NCBI GenBank assembly: GCA_035540635.1
Contig: DATLGH010000037.1
Coordinates: 1-48,433 of the forward strand
Reading direction: 5' to 3'
Length of the DNA stretch: 48,433 nt
Origin: Egibacteraceae bacterium
Lineage (GTDB): Bacteria > Actinomycetota > Nitriliruptoria > Euzebyales > Egibacteraceae
The notes beneath the pieces were generated by a model. That model was not told the origin of the DNA and made no database searches. It saw nothing but the letters and a program-made list of their open reading frames with translations. The position numbers and the translations under genes were made by a program. Shown piece after piece: positions 8,319 to 16,825 of the stretch; within the stretch, counting starts at the first letter, position 1; every line of letters starts with the position of its first letter.

Positions 8319-10208
8319 TTAGCCGCGCTGGGCGTTCAGCGACTGGATGTGGGAGGCCATCCACGCGCTCTGGGACTTCAGGCGGCCCATCGCGCTCTCG
8401 AGCGCGTTGAACTGGCGGCGCAGCGTCGTCTCCCGGCTCGCGAGGCGGACGTCGAACTCGGCGATGCGGTCGCCGAAGCGACGGATCTCGTTGGTGATGG
8501 ACTGCCGCGCGCGGGCGATCTCGCCCCCCGCGCCCTCGAACACCCGCACAGTCCGGTCGAGCGCGCCGCCGAGACCGGTGGTGAAGGTCACCTCGCCGAA
8601 CGCGCCCCCCGCGGCGTCGACGGTGTCCTGGGACGCGCTGACGCGCACGGACAGGCCGATCACGGCCCCGTCGGTGCCGGTCAGGGTGCGCCCCCGGCCG
8701 GTGGCCGCCAGGCCGCCGATCGTGCCTTCCACGTCGCTGCCGGCGTGCACGCCGTCGAGGCCGGCGTCGCCGCTGCCGGCGACGGTGAAGGCGTGCGCCG
8801 ACCCGTGCCGGGTCTCGGCCAGGTGCAGGCCGCCGTCCTTCACGGTCGCGGCCAGGGTCGACACGCCGTGCGCGGCGAGCGCGTCGCTGATCCGCCGCAC
8901 GGCGGTCGCCAGGTCGGCGCCCTCCTCGATGGACACGCTCACGCCCGCCCCGTTGCCGGTGGTGATCGTGAAGACCTTCGGCTCGCCGGTCGGCGGGAGG
9001 TAGGTCGCCCCGGTGACCGACGCGACGGTCGCCGCCCTGTCGATGCGCACCGCGTAGGTGCCGGCGGCGGTCGTGCCCGTCGCGGAGGCGTAGACGACAC
9101 GGGCGTCGGTGGCGGCCCCGGCACGGGCGAACAGCGCCGTGACCCGCTCGTAGCCGTCGGCGAGCGCCGCCCGCAGCCTCGCCTCGTCGAGGGTTACGGC
9201 GCCGTGGCGGTCCAGGCCGATGCCGACCTCGCTCGCGTGGCGGTCCACCCCGCCGAGGCCGGCGACGGCGCCCGATACCGCAGCGCGCAGGTCGCTGACG
9301 AGTCGGCGCAGCGTCGCGTTGCCCTGCAGCGGGCCGGCGCGGTTTGACTCGGCGTTGTACGAGGAGAGCTCTTTCATGCTCGCAAGAGCGCCGTTGAGGG
9401 CGTCGACGAGGCCGCGCACGGTCTTCACCGCGGCGTCGGCGTCGCGCCGGGTCGACACCGTTACGCACTGCGCGCCGGTGACCTGGCGCAGCTGGAGGGT
9501 GACGCCCTCGACGAGGTCGTTCACGGTGTTGGTGGGCCGGTGCACGTCGAGCGTGCCGACCCGCAGGTGCGCGTCCTCGCCGCGGCGCAGCTCCTCGACC
9601 GTGTCGAGCCCCGCGACCGCGCTCTGCAGGCCGAAGCGGGCCCCGGCGCCGCTGCCCGTCGCGGTGACGACGAGGCGGTGGGCGTTCTCGCCGGTCTTGA
9701 CCACCTGGGCGGCGACGCCGACCTTCGCCTCGGTGATGCGCTGGGCGAGCTGGTCGAGGGTGGTGTGCTCGTCGGTGGGCAGCGTGGCCAGCACCGTGCC
9801 GTCGCCGCGGGTCAGGGTCAGCGCGCCCTCGCCGACACGCGCATCGCGGGCGGTGTACGTCCCCCCCGCGGCGAGCTGGTGAGCCGACGCGAGACGGACG
9901 ACGGCGAGCTCCGTGGACCCCGGCGCCGGCGTGCCGCTCGCGGTGACGCTCACCGCCTCCGGGTTGCTGGAGGTCGCGGTGACGTGTTGGGCGAAGGTCT
10001 CCGGCCGGCGCAGGGCGTCGACGGCGGTGCGCACCGCGGACAGCCGCGTGGTGATGCGCCCCCACGCGTCGTCGACCTGGCGCAGGGCCGCCTGACGCTG
10101 CTCGAAGCGCACGACCGGGACCCGCTCGAGCGCCATGAGCTGGCGGATGATCCCGTCGGTGTCGAGGCCGGAGGAGATGCCACCGATCGAGAACATCGGG
10201 GTGCTCAT
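8319..10208 (-). CDS. fliD: Flagellar filament cap protein FliD
   Basis: 629 aa from ATG at 10208 with SD AGGAGG. The N-terminus shows the FliD_N signature (MFSIGGISSGLDTDGIIRQL, then RFEQRQAALRQVDDAWGRI) and the C-terminal helix (ALESAMGRLKSQSAWMASHI) is the FliD_C coiled coil. The long middle carries beta-rich Thr/Gly/Ala domains that are variable in the family and probably surface-exposed. FliD pentamers cap the growing filament and guide flagellin insertion. It lies between fliC and fliS on the same strand. Confidence 0.95.
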   Translation of the reverse strand: MSTPMFSIGGISSGLDTDGIIRQLMALERVPVVRFEQRQAALRQVDDAWGRITTRLSAVRTAVDALRRPETFAQHVTATSSNPEAVSVTASGTPAPGSTELAVVRLASAHQLAAGGTYTARDARVGEGALTLTRGDGTVLATLPTDEHTTLDQLAQRITEAKVGVAAQVVKTGENAHRLVVTATGSGAGARFGLQSAVAGLDTVEELRRGEDAHLRVGTLDVHRPTNTVNDLVEGVTLQLRQVTGAQCVTVSTRRDADAAVKTVRGLVDALNGALASMKELSSYNAESNRAGPLQGNATLRRLVSDLRAAVSGAVAGLGGVDRHASEVGIGLDRHGAVTLDEARLRAALADGYERVTALFARAGAATDARVVYASATGTTAAGTYAVRIDRAATVASVTGATYLPPTGEPKVFTITTGNGAGVSVSIEEGADLATAVRRISDALAAHGVSTLAATVKDGGLHLAETRHGSAHAFTVAGSGDAGLDGVHAGSDVEGTIGGLAATGRGRTLTGTDGAVIGLSVRVSASQDTVDAAGGAFGEVTFTTGLGGALDRTVRVFEGAGGEIARARQSITNEIRRFGDRIAEFDVRLASRETTLRRQFNALESAMGRLKSQSAWMASHIQSLNAQRG

Positions 10209-10283
10209 GGCGTCCTCCTGCGCGACGGGCGCGCCGCCCCCGCAAACATCCCGGAGGCGGCGGCCACCGCGTGCGAGTGGGAG

Positions 10284-11186
10284 CTAGCGCAGCAGGGACA
10301 GGACCGTCTGCGGGACCTGGTTGGCCTGCGCGAGCATCGCCGTGCCGGCCTGCTGGAGGATCTGGCTGCGCGTGAAGCTCACCATCTCCTCGGCCATGTC
10401 GGTGTCGCGGATGCGCGACTCGGCCGCCGACAGGTTCTCCGCGGCCACGGAGAGGTTGCGCACCGCCGACTCCAGCCGGTTCTGGGTCGCACCGAGCTCC
10501 GAGCGCACGGTGGAGGTGTTGGCGATGGCGGTGTCGAGCGTGGCGATCGCCGCGTCGGCGCCGGTGGTGAGGTCGATGGCGCCGAGGTCGACGCCGAGGA
10601 AGCCGTTCGTCGCGCTGCCCGTGTCGATCCGCAGGTCGGCGGTGATGGACAGCTGGTTCGCGGTGCCGTTGCCCGCGCCGACGTGGAACACCTTCGCGGT
10701 GCTCGCGGTGGGCGGGGTGGCCGGCACCGGCGGGGTCGCCGCCGGGTCGCCGGGGTCACCGGGGTCCGCGGCGACGGAGTAGTTGCCGAAGACCGAGCCG
10801 CCGGCGAACGTCGTGCGCCCACCGATGGCGGACAGCTCCGCGACGAGCTCGTCGACCTCGGCCTGCTCGGCCGCACCGTCGGATGTCGAGTTCGCCGCTG
10901 AAACCGCCAGGTCACGGATGCGCTGGAGGATGGTGTGCACCTCGTTCAGCGCACCCTCGGCGGTCTGCACGAAGCTGATGCCGTCCTGGGCGTTTCGGAT
11001 CGCCTGCTTCGTGCCGCCGATCTCGGCCCGCAGGCCCTCGGAGCGCACGAGACCCGACGCGTCGTCGGCAGCGCGGTTGATGCGGAACCCGCTCGACAGC
11101 TTCTCCAACGACTTGTTCATCTGGTCGTTGGTGACGTTGAGATTGCGGTAGGCGTTGAACGCCGCGATGTTCTGGTTGATGCGCAT
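10284..11186 (-). CDS. fliC: Flagellin
   Basis: 300 aa. I start at the ATG at 11186 (MRINQNIAAFNAYRNL) because GGAGGTT lies just upstream; the frame is open further 5' without flagellin homology. The D0/D1 N-terminus (SLEKLSSGFRINRAADDASG) and C-terminus (LSAAESRIRDTDMAEEMVSF, ILQQAGTAMLAQANQVPQ) are intact and classical. The central variable domain is short and contains a Pro-rich hinge (DPGDPGDPAATPPVPATPP). Flagellin polymerises into the filament. Only one flagellin gene is visible here. Confidence 0.97.
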   Translation of the reverse strand: MRINQNIAAFNAYRNLNVTNDQMNKSLEKLSSGFRINRAADDASGLVRSEGLRAEIGGTKQAIRNAQDGISFVQTAEGALNEVHTILQRIRDLAVSAANSTSDGAAEQAEVDELVAELSAIGGRTTFAGGSVFGNYSVAADPGDPGDPAATPPVPATPPTASTAKVFHVGAGNGTANQLSITADLRIDTGSATNGFLGVDLGAIDLTTGADAAIATLDTAIANTSTVRSELGATQNRLESAVRNLSVAAENLSAAESRIRDTDMAEEMVSFTRSQILQQAGTAMLAQANQVPQTVLSLLR

Positions 11187-11380
11187 GGAAAGAACCTCCG
11201 TGTTCTCTCGGTCGTCCCGGCGCTTCCGTGGCCGGGTCCCCCCTCCTGTCGGTCGCCCGCCGCCCGACTGAAGGAGAAAGATTGGCCGCCGCCCTGCGGC
11301 CGCGCGCACGCGACGGGCCGCCCAGGTCCCACCCTCCGCTACAAGCCCGTCTCAGAGCGGTGTCATCCACTCCGGAGCGT

Positions 11381-11420
11381 GAACCGCACCGGCCGCCCTC
11401 GGGCGGCGTGCGCGCGGTTC
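11381..11420. repeat. Nested inverted repeat (outer GAACCGC/GCGGTTC, inner GCCGCC/GGCGGC)
   Basis: GAACCGC at 11381-11387 is perfectly complementary to GCGGTTC at 11414-11420, and inside it GCCGCCC (11392-11398) faces GGGCGGC (11401-11407). There is no adjacent T-run on either strand, so a simple intrinsic terminator is unlikely; an operator or RNA structure in a long fliC leader is possible. Confidence 0.6.
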
Positions 11421-11452
11421 AGGGGCGTCCAGTATGGGGTCCCCGGCACCTG

Positions 11453-11471
11453 TCGCCGCCGTCGGCGGCGA
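11453..11471. repeat. Perfect 8-bp hairpin TCGCCGCC-GTC-GGCGGCGA
   Basis: The 8-bp arms are perfectly complementary around a 3-nt loop. It lies between the end of the FHA-LuxR gene and fliC. No T-tract follows, so it is at most a weak terminator. Confidence 0.55.
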
Positions 11472-11600
11472 GGGGCGCCTGCGTCGACCCACTGGTTGTG
11501 ATGTGAAGCCTCCGAGCGGTTGCGTGGAGGGCGGGCCTGGGCGGCCCGACGGGAGACAGCGTAGCGATCCGCTCGCCACCTGCAGCGGCCGGGCGGGTGG

Positions 11601-12188
11601 TCAGTCGTCCCCGACGAGGCCGAGGCGCATGGCCGCGGCGACCGCAGCGGTGCGGTTGCGGGCACCAAGGCGGTCGAAGACCTCCTGGCAGTGCGCTTTG
11701 ACGGTGCGCTCGGTGACGCCGAGGCGCTTGGCGATCTCGGGGTTCGTGAGGCCTTCCTGCAGGTAGCGCAGCACCTCGTGCTGGCGGGGCGAGAGCACGG
11801 GCTTGTCCTCGGCCGGCGCGAGTGGCTCGAGCATCTCGGTGGCGTCCTCGCGCTCCATCAGGGCGCTGCGGTCCTCGAAACGGGTCTCGACGCTGCCGAA
11901 CCGCACGACGTCGCCGTGGCGGAGGGCGCGGGAGCCGGTGATGGGCTCCCCGTTGACGAACGTGCCACCGGTGGAGCCGAGGTCCTCGAGCCAGATGGCG
12001 CCGCTCTGGCGGCGGACGAGCGCATGGGCACGGCTGACGTGGGGGTCGGCGAGGCACAGGTCGCTGTTGGCTCTGCGGCCGAGCACGAGCTCGTCGCCCT
12101 GGATCACCAGCTGCTCACCCCGCAGCGGCCCCTCGCCGGTGACGACGAACATCGGCAGGGGGGTGAGTCGTCTTGCGGGCCCTACCAC
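11601..12188 (-). CDS. FHA domain + LuxR-type HTH transcriptional regulator
   Basis: 195 aa from a GTG at 12188 with SD AAGGAGG; this start overlaps the last codons of the PHP gene. An ATG at 12152 is an alternative. The N-terminal FHA domain has the phosphothreonine-binding residues in LVLGRRANSDLCL, HVSRAHA and DLGSTGGTFVNG. The C-terminal GerE/LuxR helix-turn-helix is LSPRQHEVLRYLQEGLTNPE then IAKRLGVTERTVKAH. There is no receiver domain, so the input is probably a phosphothreonine on a partner, as in Ser/Thr-kinase signalling. It sits directly upstream of fliC on the same strand, which makes flagellin control plausible but unproven. Confidence 0.88.
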   Translation of the reverse strand: MVGPARRLTPLPMFVVTGEGPLRGEQLVIQGDELVLGRRANSDLCLADPHVSRAHALVRRQSGAIWLEDLGSTGGTFVNGEPITGSRALRHGDVVRFGSVETRFEDRSALMEREDATEMLEPLAPAEDKPVLSPRQHEVLRYLQEGLTNPEIAKRLGVTERTVKAHCQEVFDRLGARNRTAAVAAAMRLGLVGDD

Positions 12189-13042
12189 GGCCCCTCCTTC
12201 CGTTCCACGGCCGCATGTGCGGGTGCGCACCGTTCGCGCAGGGCCTCCACCGTGCCGGGAGCGGTAGTGCGCTCCCCGATCTTGACGGGTTTGCGGTCGC
12301 CATGAAAGTCGCTGCAGCCGGTGGCGAGCAGCTCCCGCTCGCGGGCGAACGCCCGCCAGAACGCGGCGGTCTCCGCGTCGTGGCCCGGATGGTCGGCTTC
12401 GACGCCTGCGAGGCCGACCGCGCAGAGCTCCTCGACGAGCGTCGTGCCGGTGGCCGTGGCGCGGGTCTCCAGGCCCGGATGGGCGATCACGGCCGCGCCG
12501 CCGGCGGCGCGGATGAGGCGGACGCCGTCGGCCGGTGCGAGCGCGTGCTTCGGCACGTACGCCGGCCCGCCGTCACGCAGGTAGTCGTCGAACGCGGTCC
12601 GCAGGTCGGGCACGACGCCGGCGTCGACCATGGCCGCGGCGATGTGCGGTCGGCCCACGGGCGCGCCGCCGGCGTGCGCGCGAACCTGCTCGGGGCTGCA
12701 GTCGACGCCGAGCTCGGCAAGGCGCGCGAGGATGCGCTCGGCCCGGCGGCTGCGCTCGTTGCGCAGCCGGTGGCACTCGGCGACGAGGCCGGGGTGCGCG
12801 GGATCGCACCAGTAGCCCAGGATGTGCACGCTGGACCCGGCGACCTCGGTCGACAGCTCGATGCCGGGCACGAAGGTCAGGCGGTGGCGGGCGCACGCCT
12901 CGGCGGCCTGCGCCCAGCCGGCGAGCGTGTCGTGATCGGTGAGGGCCAGCCCGCTCAGCCCCTCGGCGGCGGCCAGAGCGGCGTTCTGCTCGGGCGTTGT
13001 CGTACCGTCGGAGAAAACCGTATGGGTGTGCAGGTCGATCAC
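12182..13042 (-). CDS. PHP-domain phosphoesterase (nucleoside 3',5'-bisphosphate phosphatase / RNase AM-like)
   Basis: 286 aa from GTG at 13042. The polymerase-and-histidinol-phosphatase motifs are in order: DLHTHTVFSDGTTTPE (motif I), LALTDHDTL (II), VPGIELST (III), GRPHIAAAM, VIAHPG and the final GCSDFHGD. These His/Asp residues bind the trinuclear metal site. Family members such as E. coli YciV/RnmA remove 5' nucleotides from RNA and dephosphorylate pAp. The gene starts 6 nt after TAGATT with no SD, so it looks leaderless, and its stop overlaps the FHA-LuxR start. Confidence 0.88.
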   Translation of the reverse strand: MIDLHTHTVFSDGTTTPEQNAALAAAEGLSGLALTDHDTLAGWAQAAEACARHRLTFVPGIELSTEVAGSSVHILGYWCDPAHPGLVAECHRLRNERSRRAERILARLAELGVDCSPEQVRAHAGGAPVGRPHIAAAMVDAGVVPDLRTAFDDYLRDGGPAYVPKHALAPADGVRLIRAAGGAAVIAHPGLETRATATGTTLVEELCAVGLAGVEADHPGHDAETAAFWRAFARERELLATGCSDFHGDRKPVKIGERTTAPGTVEALRERCAPAHAAVERKEGPW

Positions 13043-13048
13043 GCCCTG

Positions 13049-13054
13049 AATCTA
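13049..13054 (-). promoter_or_regulatory. Probable -10 box TAGATT of a leaderless PHP-gene transcript
   Basis: TAGATT lies 6 nt upstream of the GTG start at 13042, so transcription would begin at or next to the start codon. No Shine-Dalgarno is present. No clear -35 is seen. Confidence 0.5.
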
Positions 13055-13172
13055 ACCCCAACGGCCGGCCGGCACTACCGGGAGGGGCGGCGGACGGCGC
13101 TCGCCGCTACGTGAAGGCGCTCTCGCCGGGTAGTCGAGCCCCTGCCGCCGTACTCCTCGTTCGCCGTCACCC

Positions 13173-13178
13173 TATGCT
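13173..13178 (+). promoter_or_regulatory. Probable -10 box TATGCT of a leaderless tldD transcript
   Basis: TATGCT is followed by GACGCG and then the ATG of tldD at 13185, the same 6-nt spacing seen for the divergent PHP gene. No Shine-Dalgarno and no good -35 are visible. Confidence 0.5.
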
Positions 13179-13184
13179 GACGCG

Positions 13185-14630
13185 ATGCGGGAGGAGGCCG
13201 AGACCGCCCTCGACGAGGCCGTGGCGGCCGGCGCGGAGTACGCCGACGTCCGGGCGGTCCTCGACGAGACGGAGTCGGTCTCCGTCCAGGACACCCGGGT
13301 GGAGGGCGTCGAGCGCCAGACGAGCCGAGGTGTCGGCGTGCGGGTGCTCGTTGGCGGTTCGTGGGGCTTCGCGGGCACTCCCCGCCTCGAGCGCAGGGGC
13401 CTGCAGGCGGCCGCCCGCACCGCCGTCGCGCTCGCCCGGGCGAGCGCGACGACGCAGCGGACCCCGGTGCGCCTCACGCCGGCCGAGGTCATGCGGGGCT
13501 CGTGGGCGACGCCGCACGCCACCGACCCGTTCGCCGTGGACCTCGGCGACAAGCTCGCGCTGCTGCTGGCGGCCACTGCCGCAGCCCGGACGGTTGCCGG
13601 CCTTACCCTCGCGCGGGCGAGCTTCGACGCCTGGCGCACGACGAAGTGGTTCCGCTCGAGCGAGGGGTCCGCCATCGACCAGACCATCCTCCAGGTGAGC
13701 GGGGGCGTGGACTGCGTGGCCGTGCGCGACGGGCAGGTGCAGTCACGCTCCTTCCCGAACTCCTTCCGCGGCTACGCGGGGACGGGCGGGTGGGAGGACA
13801 TCACCGCCCTGCGCCTGGCCGAGCAGGCGCCCCGCTACGCCGAGGAGGCCGTCGCGCTGCTGTCCGCCCCCGACCTGCCCGCCGACGTCGCGACGGTCGT
13901 CGTCGACGCGAACCAGCTCGCCCTGCAGATCCACGAGTCGGTCGGGCACCCGATCGAGCTCGACCGCATCCTCGGGTGGGAGGCCGCGTACGCGGGCACC
14001 TCGTTCCTGTCCCCGACCGACGCGGGTTCCCTGCGCTACGGTTCCCCGCTCGTCAACCTCACGCTCGACACGACGACCCCCAAGGCGCTCGGGACGTACG
14101 GGTACGACGACGAGGGCGTGCCCGCGGGGCGCCACCCTCTCGTCGTCGACGGGGTGCTCCGCGACTTCCTCACCAGTCGGGAGACCGCGCCACGAGTGTC
14201 GGAGTCGGCGCGGAGCAACGGCACGATGCGCGCCGACTCGTGGGCCACCCTGCCGCTCATCAGGATGACGAACATCCATCTCGAGCCGGGCGAGGGCAGC
14301 CTTGGCGAGCTCCTCGAGGACACCGGCGAGGGGGTGTTCCTCACGACCAACCGCTCGTGGTCCATCGACGACAAGCGGGTGAACTTCACCTTCGGCTGCG
14401 AGGCCGCCTACGAGATCCGCGGCGGGCGGCTCGGGCGGCTTTACCGCAATCCCACCTACACCGGGCGCACGACGGAGTTCTGGGGGTCGTGCGACGCCAT
14501 CGCCGGGCCCGGGGAGTGGACGGTGCACGGGACGCCGAACTGCGGGAAGGGCCAGCCGCCCCAGACGGCGAGGGTCGCGCACGGCACGGCACCGGCGCGG
14601 TTTCGCAACGTGCAGGTCGGGACGTCGTGA
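13185..14630 (+). CDS. tldD: Metalloprotease TldD
   Basis: 481 aa. The zinc-binding HExxxH motif is seen as QLALQIHESVGHPIELDRIL around residue 246, and the conserved C-terminal Cys region as NFTFGCEAAYEIRGG. TldD with TldE forms a heterodimeric protease that digests unfolded leader or antitoxin peptides inside a closed cavity. The stop overlaps the tldE start as GTGA, ensuring paired synthesis. The ATG appears leaderless (see the TATGCT at 13173-13178). Confidence 0.95.
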   Translation: MREEAETALDEAVAAGAEYADVRAVLDETESVSVQDTRVEGVERQTSRGVGVRVLVGGSWGFAGTPRLERRGLQAAARTAVALARASATTQRTPVRLTPAEVMRGSWATPHATDPFAVDLGDKLALLLAATAAARTVAGLTLARASFDAWRTTKWFRSSEGSAIDQTILQVSGGVDCVAVRDGQVQSRSFPNSFRGYAGTGGWEDITALRLAEQAPRYAEEAVALLSAPDLPADVATVVVDANQLALQIHESVGHPIELDRILGWEAAYAGTSFLSPTDAGSLRYGSPLVNLTLDTTTPKALGTYGYDDEGVPAGRHPLVVDGVLRDFLTSRETAPRVSESARSNGTMRADSWATLPLIRMTNIHLEPGEGSLGELLEDTGEGVFLTTNRSWSIDDKRVNFTFGCEAAYEIRGGRLGRLYRNPTYTGRTTEFWGSCDAIAGPGEWTVHGTPNCGKGQPPQTARVAHGTAPARFRNVQVGTS

Positions 14631-15982
14631 CCCTCCCCCTGCTCGGAGCCGACGGCTGCGAGCGCCTCGCCTTGCCGGCTCTCGCGCGTGACGGAGCGGC
14701 CGCAGTGGAGGTGGTCGTGCACCGCACCGTCGGGGGGGTGACACGCTTCGCGAACTCCGAGGTGCACCAGAACACCTGGGCGGAGGACGTGCTCGTCAAC
14801 GTGCGCGTCGTCACGCCCGACGGACGCGTCGGGGTCGCGGGCGCGCACACCGACGATCGCCGGGAGGTCGCCGCAGCCACCGAACGGGCACACGAGCTCG
14901 CGCGGGTTTCGACGGTGGACGGCGCGTTCCCCGGCCTCGCACCACCCGCCGTCACCGCCGGGGTGCAGGCCGACGCCGCCACGCTCGACGCGACGCCCGC
15001 CCAACGGGCAGCCGCCGTGCGCAAGGTGCTCGCCTCGACGCCGGCGGGCCTGCGCGCGGCCGGGGCCTACACGACGGGGGGCGCGGAGCTCGCGGTGTTC
15101 ACGAGCGCCGGCCAGCGCGCCTACACGCCGCTGTCGGTGGCACAGCTGACGCTCGTCGTCGACGGGCCCTCGTCGTCGGGCTACGCCGAGCAGGGCGGAC
15201 GCACGACGGAGGCCATCGACGCCGAGGCCGTCGCCCGCAACGCCGTGGGGAAGGCCCGTGCGGGCGCCAAGCCCGTCACGGTGGCCCCCGGAGACTGGCC
15301 GGTCGTCCTCGAACCCGCCGCAACGGGCACGCTCGTGCAGTTCCTCGCCTACCTCGGCTTCGGCGCGAAGGCGTATCTCGAGGGGCGCGCGTTCACGAGC
15401 GGGCGCATGGGCGCGCGCGTCGTCGCGCCCGAGGTCTCGATCGTCGACGATGCGCTCTCCCCCGACACCGTCGGCTTTCCCTTCGACTTCGAGGGCACCC
15501 CCAAGGAGCGTGTCGAGCTGCTGCGGGGCGGTGTCGTGTGGGGGGTCGTGCACGACCGGTTCACGGCGGCGCAGGCCGGCGTGGCCTCCACCGGCCACGG
15601 GCTGCTCGCGCCGAACCCCTACGGCCCACTGGCCCTGAACCCCGTGATGACCCCGGGCGAAGGAGGGCGCATCGACGAGCTCGTCGCCGGGTGCGAGCGC
15701 GGGCTGCTCGTCACGCGGTTCCACTACGCCAACGTCATCGAGCCGATGGAGACGCTGCTGACCGGCATGACCCGCGACGGCACCTTCCTCATCGAGAACG
15801 GACGCCTGTCCGCGGGGGTACGCAACCTGCGGTTCACCCAGTCGGTCCTCGGGGCGCTGCGCGAGGTCGACGCCGTCAGCTCCGAGACGGCCTATGCGTC
15901 GGAGCTGTTCTTAGCCGGGAGCCTCTTCCCAGCGCTGCGCCTGCCGGCGTTCACCTTCACCGGCACGACGACGTTCGGCTGA
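14627..15982 (+). CDS. tldE: Metalloprotease partner TldE/PmbA family
   Basis: 451 aa from GTG at 14627 overlapping the tldD stop. It has the PmbA pattern: early VTRFANSEVHQNTWAEDVLV, central PATGTLVQFLAYLGFGAKAY and late THE-like LNPVMTPGEGG and VTRFHYANVIEPMETLLTGM. It lacks the HExxxH zinc motif, as expected of the non-catalytic partner. Together with TldD it forms the proteolytic chamber. Confidence 0.93.
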   Translation: MTLPLLGADGCERLALPALARDGAAAVEVVVHRTVGGVTRFANSEVHQNTWAEDVLVNVRVVTPDGRVGVAGAHTDDRREVAAATERAHELARVSTVDGAFPGLAPPAVTAGVQADAATLDATPAQRAAAVRKVLASTPAGLRAAGAYTTGGAELAVFTSAGQRAYTPLSVAQLTLVVDGPSSSGYAEQGGRTTEAIDAEAVARNAVGKARAGAKPVTVAPGDWPVVLEPAATGTLVQFLAYLGFGAKAYLEGRAFTSGRMGARVVAPEVSIVDDALSPDTVGFPFDFEGTPKERVELLRGGVVWGVVHDRFTAAQAGVASTGHGLLAPNPYGPLALNPVMTPGEGGRIDELVAGCERGLLVTRFHYANVIEPMETLLTGMTRDGTFLIENGRLSAGVRNLRFTQSVLGALREVDAVSSETAYASELFLAGSLFPALRLPAFTFTGTTTFG

Positions 15983-15989
15983 CTACGGG

Positions 15990-16325
15990 CTACGGGCTGC
16001 CGGTGTCCCCACCGCCGGGCGCATCGACGTCGGGGGCCTCGAGGTCAGGGGCCTCGACGTCAGGGGCCTCGACGTCGGGCGCCTCGAGATCGGGGGCCTC
16101 CGGCGCCTCGATGTCGATGTCGGTGCCCGTGTCGGTGTCGGTGCCACCGCCGAGGTTGTTGATGAGGAAGAACACGAGCAGGACCACGAGGATCACGCCG
16201 ACGATCGCGGCGATGACCCCCCACGGCCCGCCGCCGCCGGGAGCAGGCCCGCTCTCGCGTACCACCTCCCGCTCGCGGGCGGGCTCACGCACCACTTCGC
16301 GCTCCGGGGGTGGTTGGGAAGCCAT
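15990..16325 (-). CDS. Small single-pass membrane protein with acidic EAPD repeats
   Basis: 111 aa, ATG at 16325 with SD AAGGAG. Layout: charged N-terminus with a duplicated EREVVRE motif (residues 8-24), one strong membrane helix (about residues 35-57, WGVIAAIVGVILVVLLVFFL), a Thr/Asp run and a C-terminal tail of five-residue repeats EAPDL/EAPDV (residues 73-103). The tail is highly acidic and Pro-rich, likely extended on the far side of the membrane. Similar small proteins are common in actinobacteria and have no known function. It is convergent with tldE. Confidence 0.75.
   Translation of the reverse strand: MASQPPPEREVVREPAREREVVRESGPAPGGGGPWGVIAAIVGVILVVLLVFFLINNLGGGTDTDTGTDIDIEAPEAPDLEAPDVEAPDVEAPDLEAPDVDAPGGGDTGSP
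16018..16107 (-). repeat. 15-bp repeats encoding EAPD(L/V) in the small membrane protein
   Basis: Units such as GGCCTCGACGTCGGG recur about six times with single-base variation, encoding the tail EAPDL/EAPDV. Copy number could vary without breaking the frame since the unit is a multiple of three. Confidence 0.7.
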
Positions 16326-16370
16326 GCGGGTCTCCTTCTCGCTCGTCGTTCTACGGGCGTGCTCATGACC

Positions 16371-16376
16371 TACCCT
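16371..16376 (+). promoter_or_regulatory. Probable -10 box TACCCT before the Nudix gene
   Basis: TACCCT lies 8 nt before the ATG at 16385 with no SD between them, consistent with a leaderless or nearly leaderless transcript. Confidence 0.4.
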
Positions 16377-16384
16377 GTGTCCGC

Positions 16385-16795
16385 ATGGGGGCAAACGCAG
16401 CGCCGGAGGTGGCGGTTGGGGCCGTCTGCGTGCGCGACGGACGCCTCCTGCTCGTGCAGCGCGCGCGGGGCAGCCACGCGGGCAGGTGGGCGGTCCCCGG
16501 GGGCCGGGTCGAGGCGGGCGAGTCCCTGGCGGCGGCCGTCACCCGCGAGCTCGCCGAGGAGACGGGCCTGCGCGGCAGGGTCACCGGCCTCTGCGGCGTC
16601 GCCGAACGCTGCGTCGACGGCCACCACTGGGTGATCCTCAACCACTGGGTCGCCGTCGGCCCCGGCGAGCCCGTCGCCGCAGACGACGCCGCGGCGGTGC
16701 GATGGGCCGGGCGCGACGCACTCGCCTCCCTCGACGCCGTGCCGCTGCTCGTGGAGTTCCTCACCGACCACGGCGTCCTCGCCCGACTGCGCTGA
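16385..16795 (+). CDS. Nudix hydrolase
   Basis: 136 aa. The full Nudix box GX5EX7REUXEEXGU is visible as GGRVEAGESLAAAVTRELAE followed by ETGL. The Glu residues bind the catalytic magnesium. The fold ends with the usual helix (LLVEFLTDHGVLARL). The substrate is a nucleoside diphosphate linked to another moiety, but nothing in the sequence fixes which. I choose the ATG at 16385; the frame is open further upstream without homology. Confidence 0.9.
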   Translation: MGANAAPEVAVGAVCVRDGRLLLVQRARGSHAGRWAVPGGRVEAGESLAAAVTRELAEETGLRGRVTGLCGVAERCVDGHHWVILNHWVAVGPGEPVAADDAAAVRWAGRDALASLDAVPLLVEFLTDHGVLARLR

Positions 16796-16825
16796 CCCGT
16801 CGGGCCGACCGCCTCGCTTCCCCGG

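Larger units (their letters stand above)
11187..11600. other. 414-bp intergenic region upstream of fliC with two hairpins
   Basis: No convincing gene is seen. It holds the fliC SD (GGAGGTT), a nested inverted repeat at 11381-11420 and a second hairpin at 11453-11471. I looked on the minus strand for a sigma-28 type promoter (TAAA-N15-GCCGATAA) and did not find a good match. A TACGCT and a CATACT could each serve as -10 boxes. The stretch must contain the fliC promoter unless fliC is read from the FHA-LuxR gene. Confidence 0.7.

Noticed and set aside
8185-10245. 686-codon Arg/Gly-rich minus-strand ORF over fliD
   Set aside because: Out-of-frame shadow of fliD; low-complexity Arg/Pro/Gly/His composition without motifs.
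11381-11471. Rho-independent terminator upstream of fliC
   Set aside because: Both hairpins lack a T-run on the minus strand; kept as inverted repeats only.
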